This document shows, in pieces, positions 41,412 to 50,563 of a stretch of DNA of 64,000 bases. The notes under the pieces were generated by a model. The model saw only the letters and a program-made list of their open reading frames with translations, ran no database searches and had not been told where the DNA came from. Source of the DNA: Clostridium sp. GTDB lineage: Bacteria > Cyanobacteriota > Vampirovibrionia > Gastranaerophilales > Gastranaerophilaceae. The stretch is taken from the NCBI GenBank assembly GCA_018362895.1, contig JAHALR010000006.1, forward strand, positions 62,001 through 126,000. The letters run 5' to 3'. The position numbers and the translations under genes are program-made. Each line of letters begins with the position of its first letter. Position 1 is the stretch's first letter.

Positions 41412-42746
41412 ATGTTATCTAAGCTTGTGATGATTTTGGATAAGAGAAAAGAGCTTCCGGCAAAGTATAAAAAGCTCATCGAAAATACAGGTGCCGGCGT
41501 TATGCTTTCTTCGGAATTTGAAAAAGGCATGGAATATCTTAACGATTATGAGCCTGATATGATAATTATTTCTGACAGTCTTGATACTCCTTTGGCTGAT
41601 GCATGTAAAAAACTCAGATTGTTGAGTTATGCCTCAAGACCCTGTATTGTTGCTGTATCAAAATCAGATGATTTGAAAGACAAGCTTGCTGTTCTTGATT
41701 CCGGCGCGGATGATTTTTTGAGCGAACCGATTGAGTCGGATGAATTTAAGGCAAGAATCAATGCTCATTTGAGACGCCATTTTGAAAATCTTGTGGATGA
41801 TGTTACACAGCTTCCGGATACAAAATTTTCTTTGAAGGTTTTGAAAAGAACAATCAAAGAAAATCTTGATGCTTCAAAAAATTCGAAAAAATGGGCAGGC
41901 ATGCTTGTTAAAATTAACAACTTCGATTCTTATAGAGAAATTTACGGTGAACTTGCGTCTGACAAGATGCTCCAAACATATACAGCTATTATCACATCAG
42001 CTTTGGATGAGAATGATTTTCTCGGTGAACTTGCACAGGGTGAGTTTTTGATATTAACAAATCCTTTGAAAGCAGAACATGTCGCTTCATTTCTTGTTTA
42101 TGCGTTTGAAACTATTGTTGAAAAATTTTATAGTGAAGAGGATGCAAAGCTCGGTTATATAATCCTTTACGGTGACGATAATGCAGGAAAAAGAATCGAA
42201 CTCGTTTCCACAAGCATAGGGGTAATTTCAAGCGAATTCAGACAGTATGAAAGTGTCAATAATGCTTTGAATGCATTGTTTGCAACATGTAAACTTGCAA
42301 AAATGAAATCAGGCTCTTCTTATATTGTTGAAAGAACAAAGCTAAGCGCTGAGAACGCTGTTTTGAACAAGGATTTTAACAAAAAGATAGTCATAATTGA
42401 GCCGGATGATGCACTTAGTTTTTTGCTCAAAACAACGGCTGAAATGCAGGGCTATGAAGTTTCTCAGGCGCAAGATTATGAGGCTGCTATGAGTTTGATT
42501 AAAAATACCGAACCTGCGTTGATTATCTTAGATGCCGGAGATGCTGATACTTTAGAAGGTTTGGAGCTTTGCCGCAAGCTGAAAAAGGACAGTGAGTTGA
42601 AGGATATAAAAATAATCCTTTCAACTATTGTTCATGACAAAAAACTCATTCTTAATTCAGGTGCGGACCTTTATCTCCCCAAGCCCTATGAGCTTCTTGG
42701 CGTATTCAGCTGGATTGAAAGAATGATTAAAGAATTTAACGGCTAA
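41412..42746 (+). CDS. response regulator with two receiver domains and a degenerate GGDEF domain
   Basis: A 444-residue protein in the order REC (1-120), GGDEF-like (about 130-305), REC (about 325-444). In the first receiver, Asp55 is present but the conserved Lys in the K-P pair is Glu105 (SEP), so it may not be phosphorylatable. The second has the acidic pair (EPDD), Asp374 (IILDAGD) and PKP, all intact. The middle domain keeps the cyclase fold (SLKVLKRTIKEN, VKINNFDSYREIYG) but the active loop reads LAQGEF instead of GGDEF, so it is probably a sensor or c-di-GMP binding module. Partner of the kinase just upstream. Confidence 0.88.
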   Translation: MLSKLVMILDKRKELPAKYKKLIENTGAGVMLSSEFEKGMEYLNDYEPDMIIISDSLDTPLADACKKLRLLSYASRPCIVAVSKSDDLKDKLAVLDSGADDFLSEPIESDEFKARINAHLRRHFENLVDDVTQLPDTKFSLKVLKRTIKENLDASKNSKKWAGMLVKINNFDSYREIYGELASDKMLQTYTAIITSALDENDFLGELAQGEFLILTNPLKAEHVASFLVYAFETIVEKFYSEEDAKLGYIILYGDDNAGKRIELVSTSIGVISSEFRQYESVNNALNALFATCKLAKMKSGSSYIVERTKLSAENAVLNKDFNKKIVIIEPDDALSFLLKTTAEMQGYEVSQAQDYEAAMSLIKNTEPALIILDAGDADTLEGLELCRKLKKDSELKDIKIILSTIVHDKKLILNSGADLYLPKPYELLGVFSWIERMIKEFNG

Positions 42747-43822
42747 AACAATGACTGCTGAGGGTTATTGAGTTTGTAGCCGAGGTGTCTAAAACCTTCT
42801 GGAGAAACTTTTCTTCCTCTCGGAGTGCGTTGAATAAAGCCTTCTTGAAGAAGGTAAGGCTCATAAACATCCTCGATTGTTTTTACATCTTCACCCAGTG
42901 CCGCAGCCAGAGTGTCTATTCCGACGGGACCGCCGTCGTATTTTTCAATTATCAGGGTCATAAGTGCCCTGTCTGTTGTGTCAAGTCCGTAATTGTCTAT
43001 GTGAAGGCTTTTTAGTGCTTCTTGCGCGAGTTCTTTTGTTATTTTTCCATCAGATTTAACAAGCGCATAGTCTCCTACCCTTTTCACAAGTCTGTTTGCA
43101 ATTCTCGGAGTTCCTCTTGAGCGGCTTGCAATAATATCAGCGCCGTCTTTTGTAATAGGAATTTCGAGTATTCCGGCAGTTCTTGTTACTACTTGTGAGA
43201 GTTCTTCTCGTGTGTAAAACTGTAATCTGTGTATAATTCCGAAACGATCTCTGAGAGGACCGGAGAGGGCTCCTGCTTTTGTTGTTGCCCCTATCAGTGT
43301 GAATTTTGGAAGCGGCACTCTCAAAGTTTTTATTGTTTGTGCTTTTCCTGTTGTAATGTCCAGAAAAAAGTCTTCCATTGCGGGATAAAGAATTTCTTCC
43401 GCAACTTTGTTTAATCTATGGATTTCATCTATAAAAAGAATTTCTCCGTTTTTTAAAGACATCAAAATTCCTATAATATCTCTCGGACGTTCGAGGGCAG
43501 GTGCTGCTGTGATTTTTATTTTTGTCTCAAGCTCGTTTGCCGTAACAGAGGCGAGTGTGGTTTTTCCGAGCCCGGGCGGGCCATATAAAAGAAGGTGGTC
43601 AAGCGGTTTGTTTCTTTTTTTTGCTGCTTCGATTGATATTTTCAGCGTAGATTTCAAAGCTGTTTGACCGATGTAGTCATCAAGCTTTTTCGGACGGATG
43701 TTATTTTCAAAAGATTTGTCAAAATCAATCTCTTTTGAGTCAAGGTTCTCTGATTTTTCATGTTTTTCATGTTTTATATCAAGATTTTTTTGAACATTAT
43801 CGTTGTCGGAAAAAATTGCCAC
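42743..43822 (-). CDS. ruvB: Holliday junction helicase subunit RuvB
   Basis: AAA+ motor that drives branch migration with RuvA. The 359-residue product has an N-terminal extension of about 40 charged residues, then FENNIRPKKLDDYIGQ, Walker A GPPGLGKT at 81-88, Walker B ILFIDEIHRL, sensor IGATTKAGALSGPLRDRFG and a winged-helix C-terminus (GGPVGIDTLAAALGED, LLQEGFIQRTPRGR). AGAAGGGA is upstream of the ATG. Its last bases overlap the convergent regulator gene by 4. The N-terminal KHEKHEK segment is unusual. Confidence 0.97.
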   Translation of the reverse strand: MAIFSDNDNVQKNLDIKHEKHEKSENLDSKEIDFDKSFENNIRPKKLDDYIGQTALKSTLKISIEAAKKRNKPLDHLLLYGPPGLGKTTLASVTANELETKIKITAAPALERPRDIIGILMSLKNGEILFIDEIHRLNKVAEEILYPAMEDFFLDITTGKAQTIKTLRVPLPKFTLIGATTKAGALSGPLRDRFGIIHRLQFYTREELSQVVTRTAGILEIPITKDGADIIASRSRGTPRIANRLVKRVGDYALVKSDGKITKELAQEALKSLHIDNYGLDTTDRALMTLIIEKYDGGPVGIDTLAAALGEDVKTIEDVYEPYLLQEGFIQRTPRGRKVSPEGFRHLGYKLNNPQQSLF

Positions 43823-43848
43823 TGTAAAAAATCCCTTCTGTCTGTTAG

Positions 43849-43858
43849 TATAATTATA
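43849..43858. promoter_or_regulatory. palindromic -10 element between ruvB and kdsB
   Basis: TATAATTATA is its own reverse complement, so the same ten bases can serve as -10 box for the divergent ruvB and kdsB genes. No convincing -35 boxes are visible on either side. Function as a shared promoter is inferred. Confidence 0.45.
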
Positions 43859-43900
43859 GCAGAACTTACAAATAAAGGGGAAAGGTGAAACAAGAAAATC

Positions 43901-44632
43901 ATGTCTGAAAAGAAAACAGCTATAATCATTCCGTCAAGATACGCTTCAACAAGGCTTCATGCTAAACCGCTTATTGAAGTGGAAGGAAAACCCATAATCC
44001 AGTGGGTTTATGAAAAGGCTCTGGCTGTTAAACAGGCGGATGAGGTGATTGTTGCTACTGACCATGAGGCGATATATGATTGTGTGAAGTCTTTCGGCGG
44101 CAAAGCTGAGATGACAGGAGCTGACCACAAATGCGGTTCTGACAGGATTGCCGAAGTTGCTTCAAGACATGATGAAATGGAATATATTATAAATCTTCAA
44201 GGCGACGAGCCGATGATTACACCTGAAAGCATTGATTCTATAATTTCTGCATTGAAAACCACCGATGCTGATATTGCTACTCTTTTAAGAATAATAGAAG
44301 ACAAAGATGAGCTTGAGAATCCTAATCTTGTGAAATGTGTTATTGACAACAATAATTATGCGCTTTATTTTTCACGTTCAAAAATTCCTTATGAAAGAAA
44401 TCTTGATGAGGCGGTTTTTTACGGACACATTGGGCTTTATGCATACAAAAGAGAGGCTCTTTTTAAGATGACTTCCCTGCCTCAAACTATGCTTGAAAAA
44501 ACAGAAAGCCTTGAGCAGTTGAGGGCATTACAATCGGGCATGAGGATTATCACTTCTGTTGTGAATTGCAAACCTATTGGAATTGACACAAAAGAGGATT
44601 TGGAAGCCTTCAAAAAAGCTGTTTGCGGTTAG
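43901..44632 (+). CDS. kdsB: 3-deoxy-manno-octulosonate cytidylyltransferase (CMP-KDO synthetase)
   Basis: Activates KDO for lipid A-core synthesis, so the organism makes lipopolysaccharide-type outer membrane. The 243-residue product shows AIIIPSRYASTRLHAKPL, EVIVATDHEAI, TGADHKCGSDRIAE, INLQGDEPMI, YFSRSKIPYER and GHIGLYAYKRE, all family hallmarks. ATG 43901 follows AAAGGTGA by 14 bases. Divergent from ruvB. No other LPS genes are adjacent. Confidence 0.96.
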   Translation: MSEKKTAIIIPSRYASTRLHAKPLIEVEGKPIIQWVYEKALAVKQADEVIVATDHEAIYDCVKSFGGKAEMTGADHKCGSDRIAEVASRHDEMEYIINLQGDEPMITPESIDSIISALKTTDADIATLLRIIEDKDELENPNLVKCVIDNNNYALYFSRSKIPYERNLDEAVFYGHIGLYAYKREALFKMTSLPQTMLEKTESLEQLRALQSGMRIITSVVNCKPIGIDTKEDLEAFKKAVCG

Positions 44633-44635
44633 GAA

Positions 44636-46618
44636 TCATCTGGAGGCTTTTAGTTCCGATGTTTCTTTTGGGTTGTTTGTATTGTTTGTAAGCTCTTTAT
44701 TTTTACCGAAGAAAAGGAATTTCTTTTTCTTTTTGGTTTTGTTTTTCTTATTTTTTTCAGGCTCGCTTTTCTTTGACAAAGTTGTCTGAGACGGAGTTGA
44801 AGGTGTGAAGGCATTTGTTAGAAGAACTTCTGTATACTTTTGATCCATATGTGCAAAGTCAAAGAGTACGATTCCCGAGGTTTTGAGTTTTCTGCTTTCA
44901 TGAAGCTGGCGCAGAAGGTCGTCTGGGTTTCCGTTCATAAATGCCACAAAAAGTCCCGGGTAAATTTTTGTGTTTGGTTTTGAATTGGTTTTTATATCGT
45001 TTATTAGAAAAACAGCGGTGTCTTTGTCACACGTCAAAATTAAAGGTGTGAAACCGTCTATGTAATTGTTGTCCGTCCAAGTTTTCCAGTCTTGCATTTT
45101 TACTTCCATACTTTTGAATCTGTCAGGGAAGATTACGGCTGTGACCGGTATATTATATTTTGATGTAAGTTGTTTTGCTTTGAAAACAAAGCTTGTTACT
45201 TTATTTTGCCTGTATTGTGCCCAGGCTTCCCATTGCGGTGTGCCGTATTTTATGTCAACCGGGTCAACGTTTGTTGCTGTTTTAAATTCGTTTCTTGCAT
45301 ATTCTGTATATCCCCAGTTGCTAAGGTCATATCCTGAGAATTTTGCGCTGATGGATTGAGGATATCTGATGTAATCCAGATTAATTCCGTCAGGTTTATA
45401 TTTTTTTATGATTTCTTCAAGCAGTGTTAAAAGATATGTTTGTACTTCAGGGTTGGCAGGATCAAGAAAATATCCGTTGTGTTCCGAAAGTGATGCAACC
45501 GGAGTGGGTGAATTATATTTCATCTTTGTGACATTTGCCCATTTCGGATAAACCGTAATTACGTTCTGGGGATTGTTCATCGGATTTTCGTTTCCGGCGT
45601 AAAATGTTTCAAACCATATGTAGATTTTTAATTTTCTTTTGTGTGCTTCGTCTACCCATATTTGAAGCGGATCAAAACCTGCAAATTCGGGTCTTTGGGG
45701 CTGGACACCATATTTTGCAAGGGATTCGCTTGGAAAAATTGTTTTTCCTTGATAATATGTTTCAAGGAAGATTGTTTCGATACCTGATTTTTTTACTCTG
45801 TCCAGTGTTTTTTCAATCTCAGAGGCAGTTTTTTCGGTGGGCCTCAGCCATACGCCTTTAAATTCGTTTTTGTAATAAGGAAGTGCATATTGCATAGCTT
45901 TGTTTGCATTGTTTATTGCCATTGATGAATATTTTTGGGTATCATCAGGATGGCGGTTTGCACGTTTCAGGTTGTCCAGAGCTTTGGTTACGTAGTCATG
46001 AGCCAAGGAATCATCGTAATAGATGTCATTATCTTTGTAGTAACGCATCATTGAATCGATTTCTTTTATTTTTTCCTGTGTTGCAAATATAAAGCTGTCA
46101 TTTGTCAAATATGAATTGAGCATCATATTTTTTTTGTCAATGTAAATTTTAGAGCCGACTATAAGGTTTTGATTCATCCAGGTTTTGGCTCTTCCATGAC
46201 CGCTTATGACATATCCGCCTTTTGGAATAATTGAGTCAGCACCGCTGATTCTTACAACTGTATCGTTAACAACAATGGCTTCTGCACCGAATTCATTTGT
46301 TCCTGTTCTCAGTCCGTTTTTGTTGGTGTATACGACGAGCTGGTTTGCTCCTCTTCCTCCCGGATAAAAACTCCCTGTGAAATTTACGCCTGCTGTCGGG
46401 TCAATTGCATTGATTTTGATTGATGCTTCGGACAAAATGCCTTCGAACGGAACCGGTGCAGCAAGCTGCTCCTGTGAGACTTTTGCTTGTGCTGTCGGTT
46501 GTGCTGTGTTTTTTTTCTCTTTTTTTATTTTAAAAAGTTTTGCATCAGCTTTGAGCCCGTAACATAAGAGGGCAAATATACACAATAAAATTGACAGATT
46601 GGCTGTAAATTTTTTCAT
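44636..46618 (-). CDS. secreted glycoside-hydrolase-like protein (GHL10/DUF187 type)
   Basis: The 660-residue product has a signal peptide (about 1-26), a Lys/Gln-rich linker, a beta-rich region (NFTGSFYPGGRGANQLVVYT), and a TIM-barrel domain of the glycosyl-hydrolase-like 10 family: FKGVWLRPTEKTASEIEKTL, IYIWFETFYAGNENPM, PDGINLDYIRYPQ (candidate catalytic Asp) and YIDGFTPLILTCD. The end is a Ser/Thr then Lys-rich tail (KKKKKFLFFGKNKE). Probably acts on envelope or environmental polysaccharide. ATG at 46618 is preferred because a TATAAT lies exactly six bases upstream; the longer frame to 46672 has no support. Confidence 0.88.
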   Translation of the reverse strand: MKKFTANLSILLCIFALLCYGLKADAKLFKIKKEKKNTAQPTAQAKVSQEQLAAPVPFEGILSEASIKINAIDPTAGVNFTGSFYPGGRGANQLVVYTNKNGLRTGTNEFGAEAIVVNDTVVRISGADSIIPKGGYVISGHGRAKTWMNQNLIVGSKIYIDKKNMMLNSYLTNDSFIFATQEKIKEIDSMMRYYKDNDIYYDDSLAHDYVTKALDNLKRANRHPDDTQKYSSMAINNANKAMQYALPYYKNEFKGVWLRPTEKTASEIEKTLDRVKKSGIETIFLETYYQGKTIFPSESLAKYGVQPQRPEFAGFDPLQIWVDEAHKRKLKIYIWFETFYAGNENPMNNPQNVITVYPKWANVTKMKYNSPTPVASLSEHNGYFLDPANPEVQTYLLTLLEEIIKKYKPDGINLDYIRYPQSISAKFSGYDLSNWGYTEYARNEFKTATNVDPVDIKYGTPQWEAWAQYRQNKVTSFVFKAKQLTSKYNIPVTAVIFPDRFKSMEVKMQDWKTWTDNNYIDGFTPLILTCDKDTAVFLINDIKTNSKPNTKIYPGLFVAFMNGNPDDLLRQLHESRKLKTSGIVLFDFAHMDQKYTEVLLTNAFTPSTPSQTTLSKKSEPEKNKKNKTKKKKKFLFFGKNKELTNNTNNPKETSELKASR

Positions 46619-46624
46619 AAGCTT

Positions 46625-46630
46625 ATTATA
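46625..46630 (-). promoter_or_regulatory. -10 box for a leaderless transcript of the GHL10 gene
   Basis: On the minus strand TATAAT, then exactly six bases (AAGCTT), then the ATG at 46618. Confidence 0.6.
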
Positions 46631-46773
46631 GTATTTCAATATTGTAAAACTACAATAGATATTGTCGTCCAATTTTCAGAATAATTTATTAATAAATAAT
46701 TAAAATCAACTAAGTAGTGCATATTTTGATATAAAATGAAAATATATAAAAATGAAAATATTGGAGCCGTTTA

Positions 46774-47853
46774 ATGGAATATAAAGATTACTATCAAATA
46801 TTGGGTGTAAAACGTGAGGCCACTCAGGCAGAAATCAAGTCTGCTTATCGCAAGCTGGCTAAGAAATATCACCCTGACGTAAACAAAACACCGGAAGCTT
46901 CTGCAAAGTTTAAAGATATAAATGAAGCTTTTGAAGTTTTGGGAGATAAAGATAAAAGAAGCAGATATGACAGCCTGGGTGCAAATTGGCAAGCCGGCGC
47001 AAATTATACACCGCCTCCGGGATTTGAAAACTATGACTTTGGCGGTTTTGGAGGTGGAGGATATCAGTATTCTTCTCAGGGTGTGAATTTTGAAGATCTT
47101 GGCGGTTTTTCTGATTTCTTCAATTCCCTTTTCGGGGGAGGTTTCAGCAGTGCAGGCAGCCGCTCAAGACGTTCTTCCGGTATAAATTTTGAAGATTTGG
47201 GTGCAGGCTTTTCTTCACGAGCTTCTTCTTCAAGAGCATCAAAGACAAAAGCAGAGCCTCAGGAACTTAATGTTACACAGGAGATAAAAGTCAGCGCAAA
47301 AGATATTTTTAATCAAAAACCTGTCAGTGTTAGAATTAATAATCTTGAAAAATGTACACAGTGTTCCGGCGTGGGGTCTATGTGCCCGAATTGCAACGGC
47401 ACAGGTTTTACTACTTTCACAAAAACTTTGAACGTGAAAATTCCGCTTGAGGTTAAAGAAGGTCAGAAAATCCGTCTCAAAGGCGAAGGGCGTCAGGCTT
47501 TAAGCGGTCAAAATACAATTAGGGGTGATTTGTTCCTTGTTGTTAAATTTTCTGATAAAGAATATACAATAAACGGTTCTGATTTAACAAAGACAATAGA
47601 GGTCACTCCTGCTGAAGCAGTAGTCGGGACAAAAAAAGAACTCAAGACCCTGCATGGGAATATAAACATAAAGATTCCGCCAAGAACTTCATGCGGTGCT
47701 GTTTTGAGGCTAAAAGAACTCGGCTTGCCCAAAAAAGCCGGTGGTTTTGGAAATTTGAATGTGAAAATTAGTCTTTCTGTTCCCAAAAGTTTGTCAGAAC
47801 AAGAAATAAATCTTTACGAAGAGCTCTTAAAACTTGAAAATGAGAAGCAATAA
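46774..47853 (+). CDS. DnaJ/CbpA-like co-chaperone with reduced zinc-finger region
   Basis: A 359-residue type I/II Hsp40: J domain with HPD at 33-35, a Gly/Phe/Ser-rich linker (about 82-160), and the two C-terminal beta domains. Instead of the four CXXCXGXG repeats of DnaJ it has only two, Cys194-Cys197 and Cys204-Cys207, so a single zinc site at most. This separates it from standard DnaJ. TTGGAG precedes the ATG. A strong terminator follows the stop. Hsp70 is not in this window. Confidence 0.93.
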   Translation: MEYKDYYQILGVKREATQAEIKSAYRKLAKKYHPDVNKTPEASAKFKDINEAFEVLGDKDKRSRYDSLGANWQAGANYTPPPGFENYDFGGFGGGGYQYSSQGVNFEDLGGFSDFFNSLFGGGFSSAGSRSRRSSGINFEDLGAGFSSRASSSRASKTKAEPQELNVTQEIKVSAKDIFNQKPVSVRINNLEKCTQCSGVGSMCPNCNGTGFTTFTKTLNVKIPLEVKEGQKIRLKGEGRQALSGQNTIRGDLFLVVKFSDKEYTINGSDLTKTIEVTPAEAVVGTKKELKTLHGNINIKIPPRTSCGAVLRLKELGLPKKAGGFGNLNVKISLSVPKSLSEQEINLYEELLKLENEKQ

Positions 47854-47887
47854 AAAAAGACTCCTTAGTTTTAAGGAGTCTTTTTTA
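47852..47887. terminator. intrinsic terminator between dnaJ-like gene and the convergent coiled-coil gene
   Basis: GACTCCTTA and TAAGGAGTC form the stem core around a 4-base loop, flanked by A6 and T6, so it can work in both directions. It overlaps the last base of the dnaJ-like stop codon. Confidence 0.88.
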
Positions 47888-47901
47888 TCAAATATTATCA
47901 A

Positions 47902-48510
47902 TTACATTGGATAATTTGCCGATGTGTAATCTTCCTGCGGCTGATATTGAGCTTGTTCCTGTGTATAAGAAGGAGCCGCCGAGCCGCCGTTTGTTCTTAA
48001 TTTTTCAAGGTATAACTGACCGTTTTTAACAATCTGGTGAAGTTGTGAAAGATCGCCTTCTATGTTGTTGAGAATCTGTTCAGCATAGTTTTCAGCACCT
48101 TCTTTGGTTCTGTGTGCTTCATCTTCGGCTTGAATTTTAATTTGTTTAGCTTCTTCGATTGTTTTTTCACGAAGTTCCTGACATTCTGAAAGCACTTGTT
48201 CTTTGATTTTTTCAGCTTCTCTTTGGACCTGGTTTAAAAGTTCTGACTCGCTTAGAATTTTTTCAGCTTCAGCTCTTGCATCCATGATAATTCTTTCAGC
48301 TCTTTGCTGTGCTTCAATCTGGATTTCTTCACGGCGTCTGAGAATAGATTCTGCTTCTTTTATATCTTCAGGAATTGAGGCATCAATTCTGTCTAAAAGA
48401 GCTTCCATTTCAGCACTTTTGACTGTGACAAAACCGGGAAGGAAGTGAAAACCTTTGTCTAATATTAAATTCGCTCTTCCTAAGAGTTCTTTAATTCTAA
48501 GTTGTGTCAT
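47902..48510 (-). CDS. coiled-coil protein, DivIVA-like
   Basis: A 202-residue protein: a short N-terminal region (MTQLRIKELLGRANLILDKG then HFLPGFVTVKSAEMEALLDRI), a long Glu/Lys/Arg/Ala coiled coil (about residues 45-150, AERIIMDARAEAEKILSESE) and a Gln/Pro/Tyr-rich tail. The arrangement is like DivIVA/Wag31 or the b-subunit of ATP synthase. Division or envelope scaffolding is a reasonable inference; the family cannot be fixed by eye. AAAGGTA precedes the ATG. It is followed on the same strand by nothing for 8 kb, and preceded by coaD 23 bases away (likely one transcript). Confidence 0.8.
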   Translation of the reverse strand: MTQLRIKELLGRANLILDKGFHFLPGFVTVKSAEMEALLDRIDASIPEDIKEAESILRRREEIQIEAQQRAERIIMDARAEAEKILSESELLNQVQREAEKIKEQVLSECQELREKTIEEAKQIKIQAEDEAHRTKEGAENYAEQILNNIEGDLSQLHQIVKNGQLYLEKLRTNGGSAAPSYTQEQAQYQPQEDYTSANYPM

Positions 48511-48533
48511 ATCTGATTTTACCTTTCCAAATA

Positions 48534-49019
48534 TTAATTATTTATATTATTAAAATATCTTACCACACATTCGGGAACAAATTTCGAAATATCGCCTTTA
48601 TATTTTGCAATTTCTTTCACTGTTGATGAGGAAATAAAGTTGTATTTCGGTTTGGTAATTAAAAATACCGTGGTGATAGAAGGTGCAAGAGCATTGTTTG
48701 TCTGTGACAGCTGCATTTCGTACTCAAAGTCCGATACAGCTCTCAATCCTCTGATTAAAATATCAGAACCTACTTTTTTTGCATATTCGATAGTCAGACC
48801 ATCAAAGCTATCCACTTCGACATTTTTGAGGTCTAGTTCTTTGAGAGATTCTTCAATCAATGCGACACGTTCTTCTGTTGAAAGAGCGCCTTTTTTGGCA
48901 TCATTTTTCAAAACAGCGATGATAACTTTGTCGAACATTTTTGATGCTTTGGAAAGCACATCCAGATGCCCTTTGGTTATCGGGTCAAAGCTCCCCGGGT
49001 ATATAGCTGTTTTTCCCAT
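48534..49019 (-). CDS. coaD: phosphopantetheine adenylyltransferase
   Basis: Fourth step of coenzyme A synthesis. The 161-residue nucleotidyltransferase has the GSFDPITKGH motif at 9-18 (the HxGH-type ATP site), SDILIRGLRAVSDFEYEMQ and the late FISSSTVKE signature. Usual length. AGGA lies 13 bases before the ATG. Likely cotranscribed with the coiled-coil gene that follows. Confidence 0.97.
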   Translation of the reverse strand: MGKTAIYPGSFDPITKGHLDVLSKASKMFDKVIIAVLKNDAKKGALSTEERVALIEESLKELDLKNVEVDSFDGLTIEYAKKVGSDILIRGLRAVSDFEYEMQLSQTNNALAPSITTVFLITKPKYNFISSSTVKEIAKYKGDISKFVPECVVRYFNNINN

Positions 49020-49202
49020 GTATTTCTTGTTTCCTGTCGAATGTAGTTTTTTTACATGTATAATTATATAATCGTAAAATTAAAATATTGCGATTTTCTT
49101 CAGAATTGTTTATTATTGTTACAAAGTTGCTACATCTGAATTTTTTATATTATTTATATTTCTGGTATAATATTCGGTAATAAGTATTTAGAGGACTGGG
49201 TT

Positions 49203-50561
49203 TTGATAGAAAGAATTGTTTTATCGGTATTAATAGTTTCGCTTTGGCTCTTTCTGTTTATATTTCAGAACTTTATGTCTACTTTCTGGGCGATACTTTT
49301 TTTATGCGGTTTTATGAGCCTTTATTGCATATACATGCAGGTTGCAACAAAGCATCAGAAAATTAAACTCAGAAAAAAACCGGAAGAACTGAACTGGAAT
49401 TACAAACCATTTGTCTCTGTTATGATTCCTGCGCATAATGAACAGGATGTTATTGAAAAAACAGTTGAAAATGTTCTCGAAATGGATTATGAAAAATTCG
49501 AGGTTATTTTAATCGATGACAGAAGCGAGGATAATACCGCAGAAAAACTCAAAGAACTTGAACAAAAATATGATAAGGTTAGGGCTTTTATAAGAGAAAA
49601 AGATGCATTCCCTGGGAAATCGGCGGTGTTGAATGAGGTTCTTCCCGAGTCAAAAGGCGAAGCAATTCTTGTCTTTGATGCTGATGCAAGAGTAAAGCCC
49701 GATTTTTTAACAAAGCTCGTTCCTCATCTTGAAAAGGACAATGTCGGAGCTGTTCAAGCGAGAAAAGTCATTATTAACAGAGAAGAAAATTTCCTTACAC
49801 GATGCCAAGACAATGAATATGCTCTTGATACTCATTTTCAGGTAGGAAGAAATTCAATCAAAGGTGCTGTTGAACTCAGAGGCAATGGTGAGTTAATCAA
49901 AAAAGAAGCTCTTATTGATATAAATGGCTGGAACAATTACACAATCACAGACGATCTGGATATGTCCACAAGACTTCATATCAAAGGGTGGGACGTACGT
50001 TTTTGTGCGGATGTTTGTGTATATGAAGAAGCTGTTGTGAAATTTATTCCTCTTTTGAAGCAAAGAAGACGCTGGGTTGAAGGCAGCATAAGACGCTATC
50101 TTGAACATTTTTGGGGTGTTTTGTTTTCAAAGGATATGTCTTTGCGTGTGAGCATAGACATGATTGCCTACATCACTGAATTCATTCTCCCTTTCTGGAT
50201 GATTTCCGAAATATGTTTTCAAGCGTTCAAGTATGTTAAAGAATCACCAAATTGCATTATGTCTTCGCTTCTTGTTTCCGTAATTGTATGCGGATTCTTC
50301 ACAACAGGGCTTTTGTACAGTGTAAGAAAATATAATCACCTTTCTCGCTTTCAAAGTGTAAAACAGGCTGTCGAAACGGGTGTTTTTCTTTGTTGTGTAT
50401 GGTTTCCGATAGTTGTGTTTATTGTATTTAAAATAATCTTCTTCCCAAAAACGATGGACTGGGGAAAAACACAGCACGGTGTGACAAAAGTGAACGAAGA
50501 TGCTGTTCTTGAACATTCCAAAGACGAACCAAATCCTGAACAAACGGAACAAACGGTATAA
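49203..50561 (+). CDS. membrane glycosyltransferase, family 2 (processive type)
   Basis: A 452-residue inner-membrane enzyme: two N-terminal helices (about 4-47), a GT-A catalytic domain and three C-terminal helices. The BcsA/PgaC-type D,D,D,Q(Q/R)xRW pattern is seen: IDDRSEDN (105-111), FDADARVK (158-165), TDDLDMSTRLH and LKQRRRWVEGS. It probably makes a beta-linked exopolysaccharide such as poly-N-acetylglucosamine or a similar glycan; the sugar cannot be assigned. The start is TTG 49203 with AGAGGA 8 bases upstream. It is 2 bases upstream of rlmD, so the two form an operon. Confidence 0.9.
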   Translation: MIERIVLSVLIVSLWLFLFIFQNFMSTFWAILFLCGFMSLYCIYMQVATKHQKIKLRKKPEELNWNYKPFVSVMIPAHNEQDVIEKTVENVLEMDYEKFEVILIDDRSEDNTAEKLKELEQKYDKVRAFIREKDAFPGKSAVLNEVLPESKGEAILVFDADARVKPDFLTKLVPHLEKDNVGAVQARKVIINREENFLTRCQDNEYALDTHFQVGRNSIKGAVELRGNGELIKKEALIDINGWNNYTITDDLDMSTRLHIKGWDVRFCADVCVYEEAVVKFIPLLKQRRRWVEGSIRRYLEHFWGVLFSKDMSLRVSIDMIAYITEFILPFWMISEICFQAFKYVKESPNCIMSSLLVSVIVCGFFTTGLLYSVRKYNHLSRFQSVKQAVETGVFLCCVWFPIVVFIVFKIIFFPKTMDWGKTQHGVTKVNEDAVLEHSKDEPNPEQTEQTV

Positions 50562-50563
50562 AT

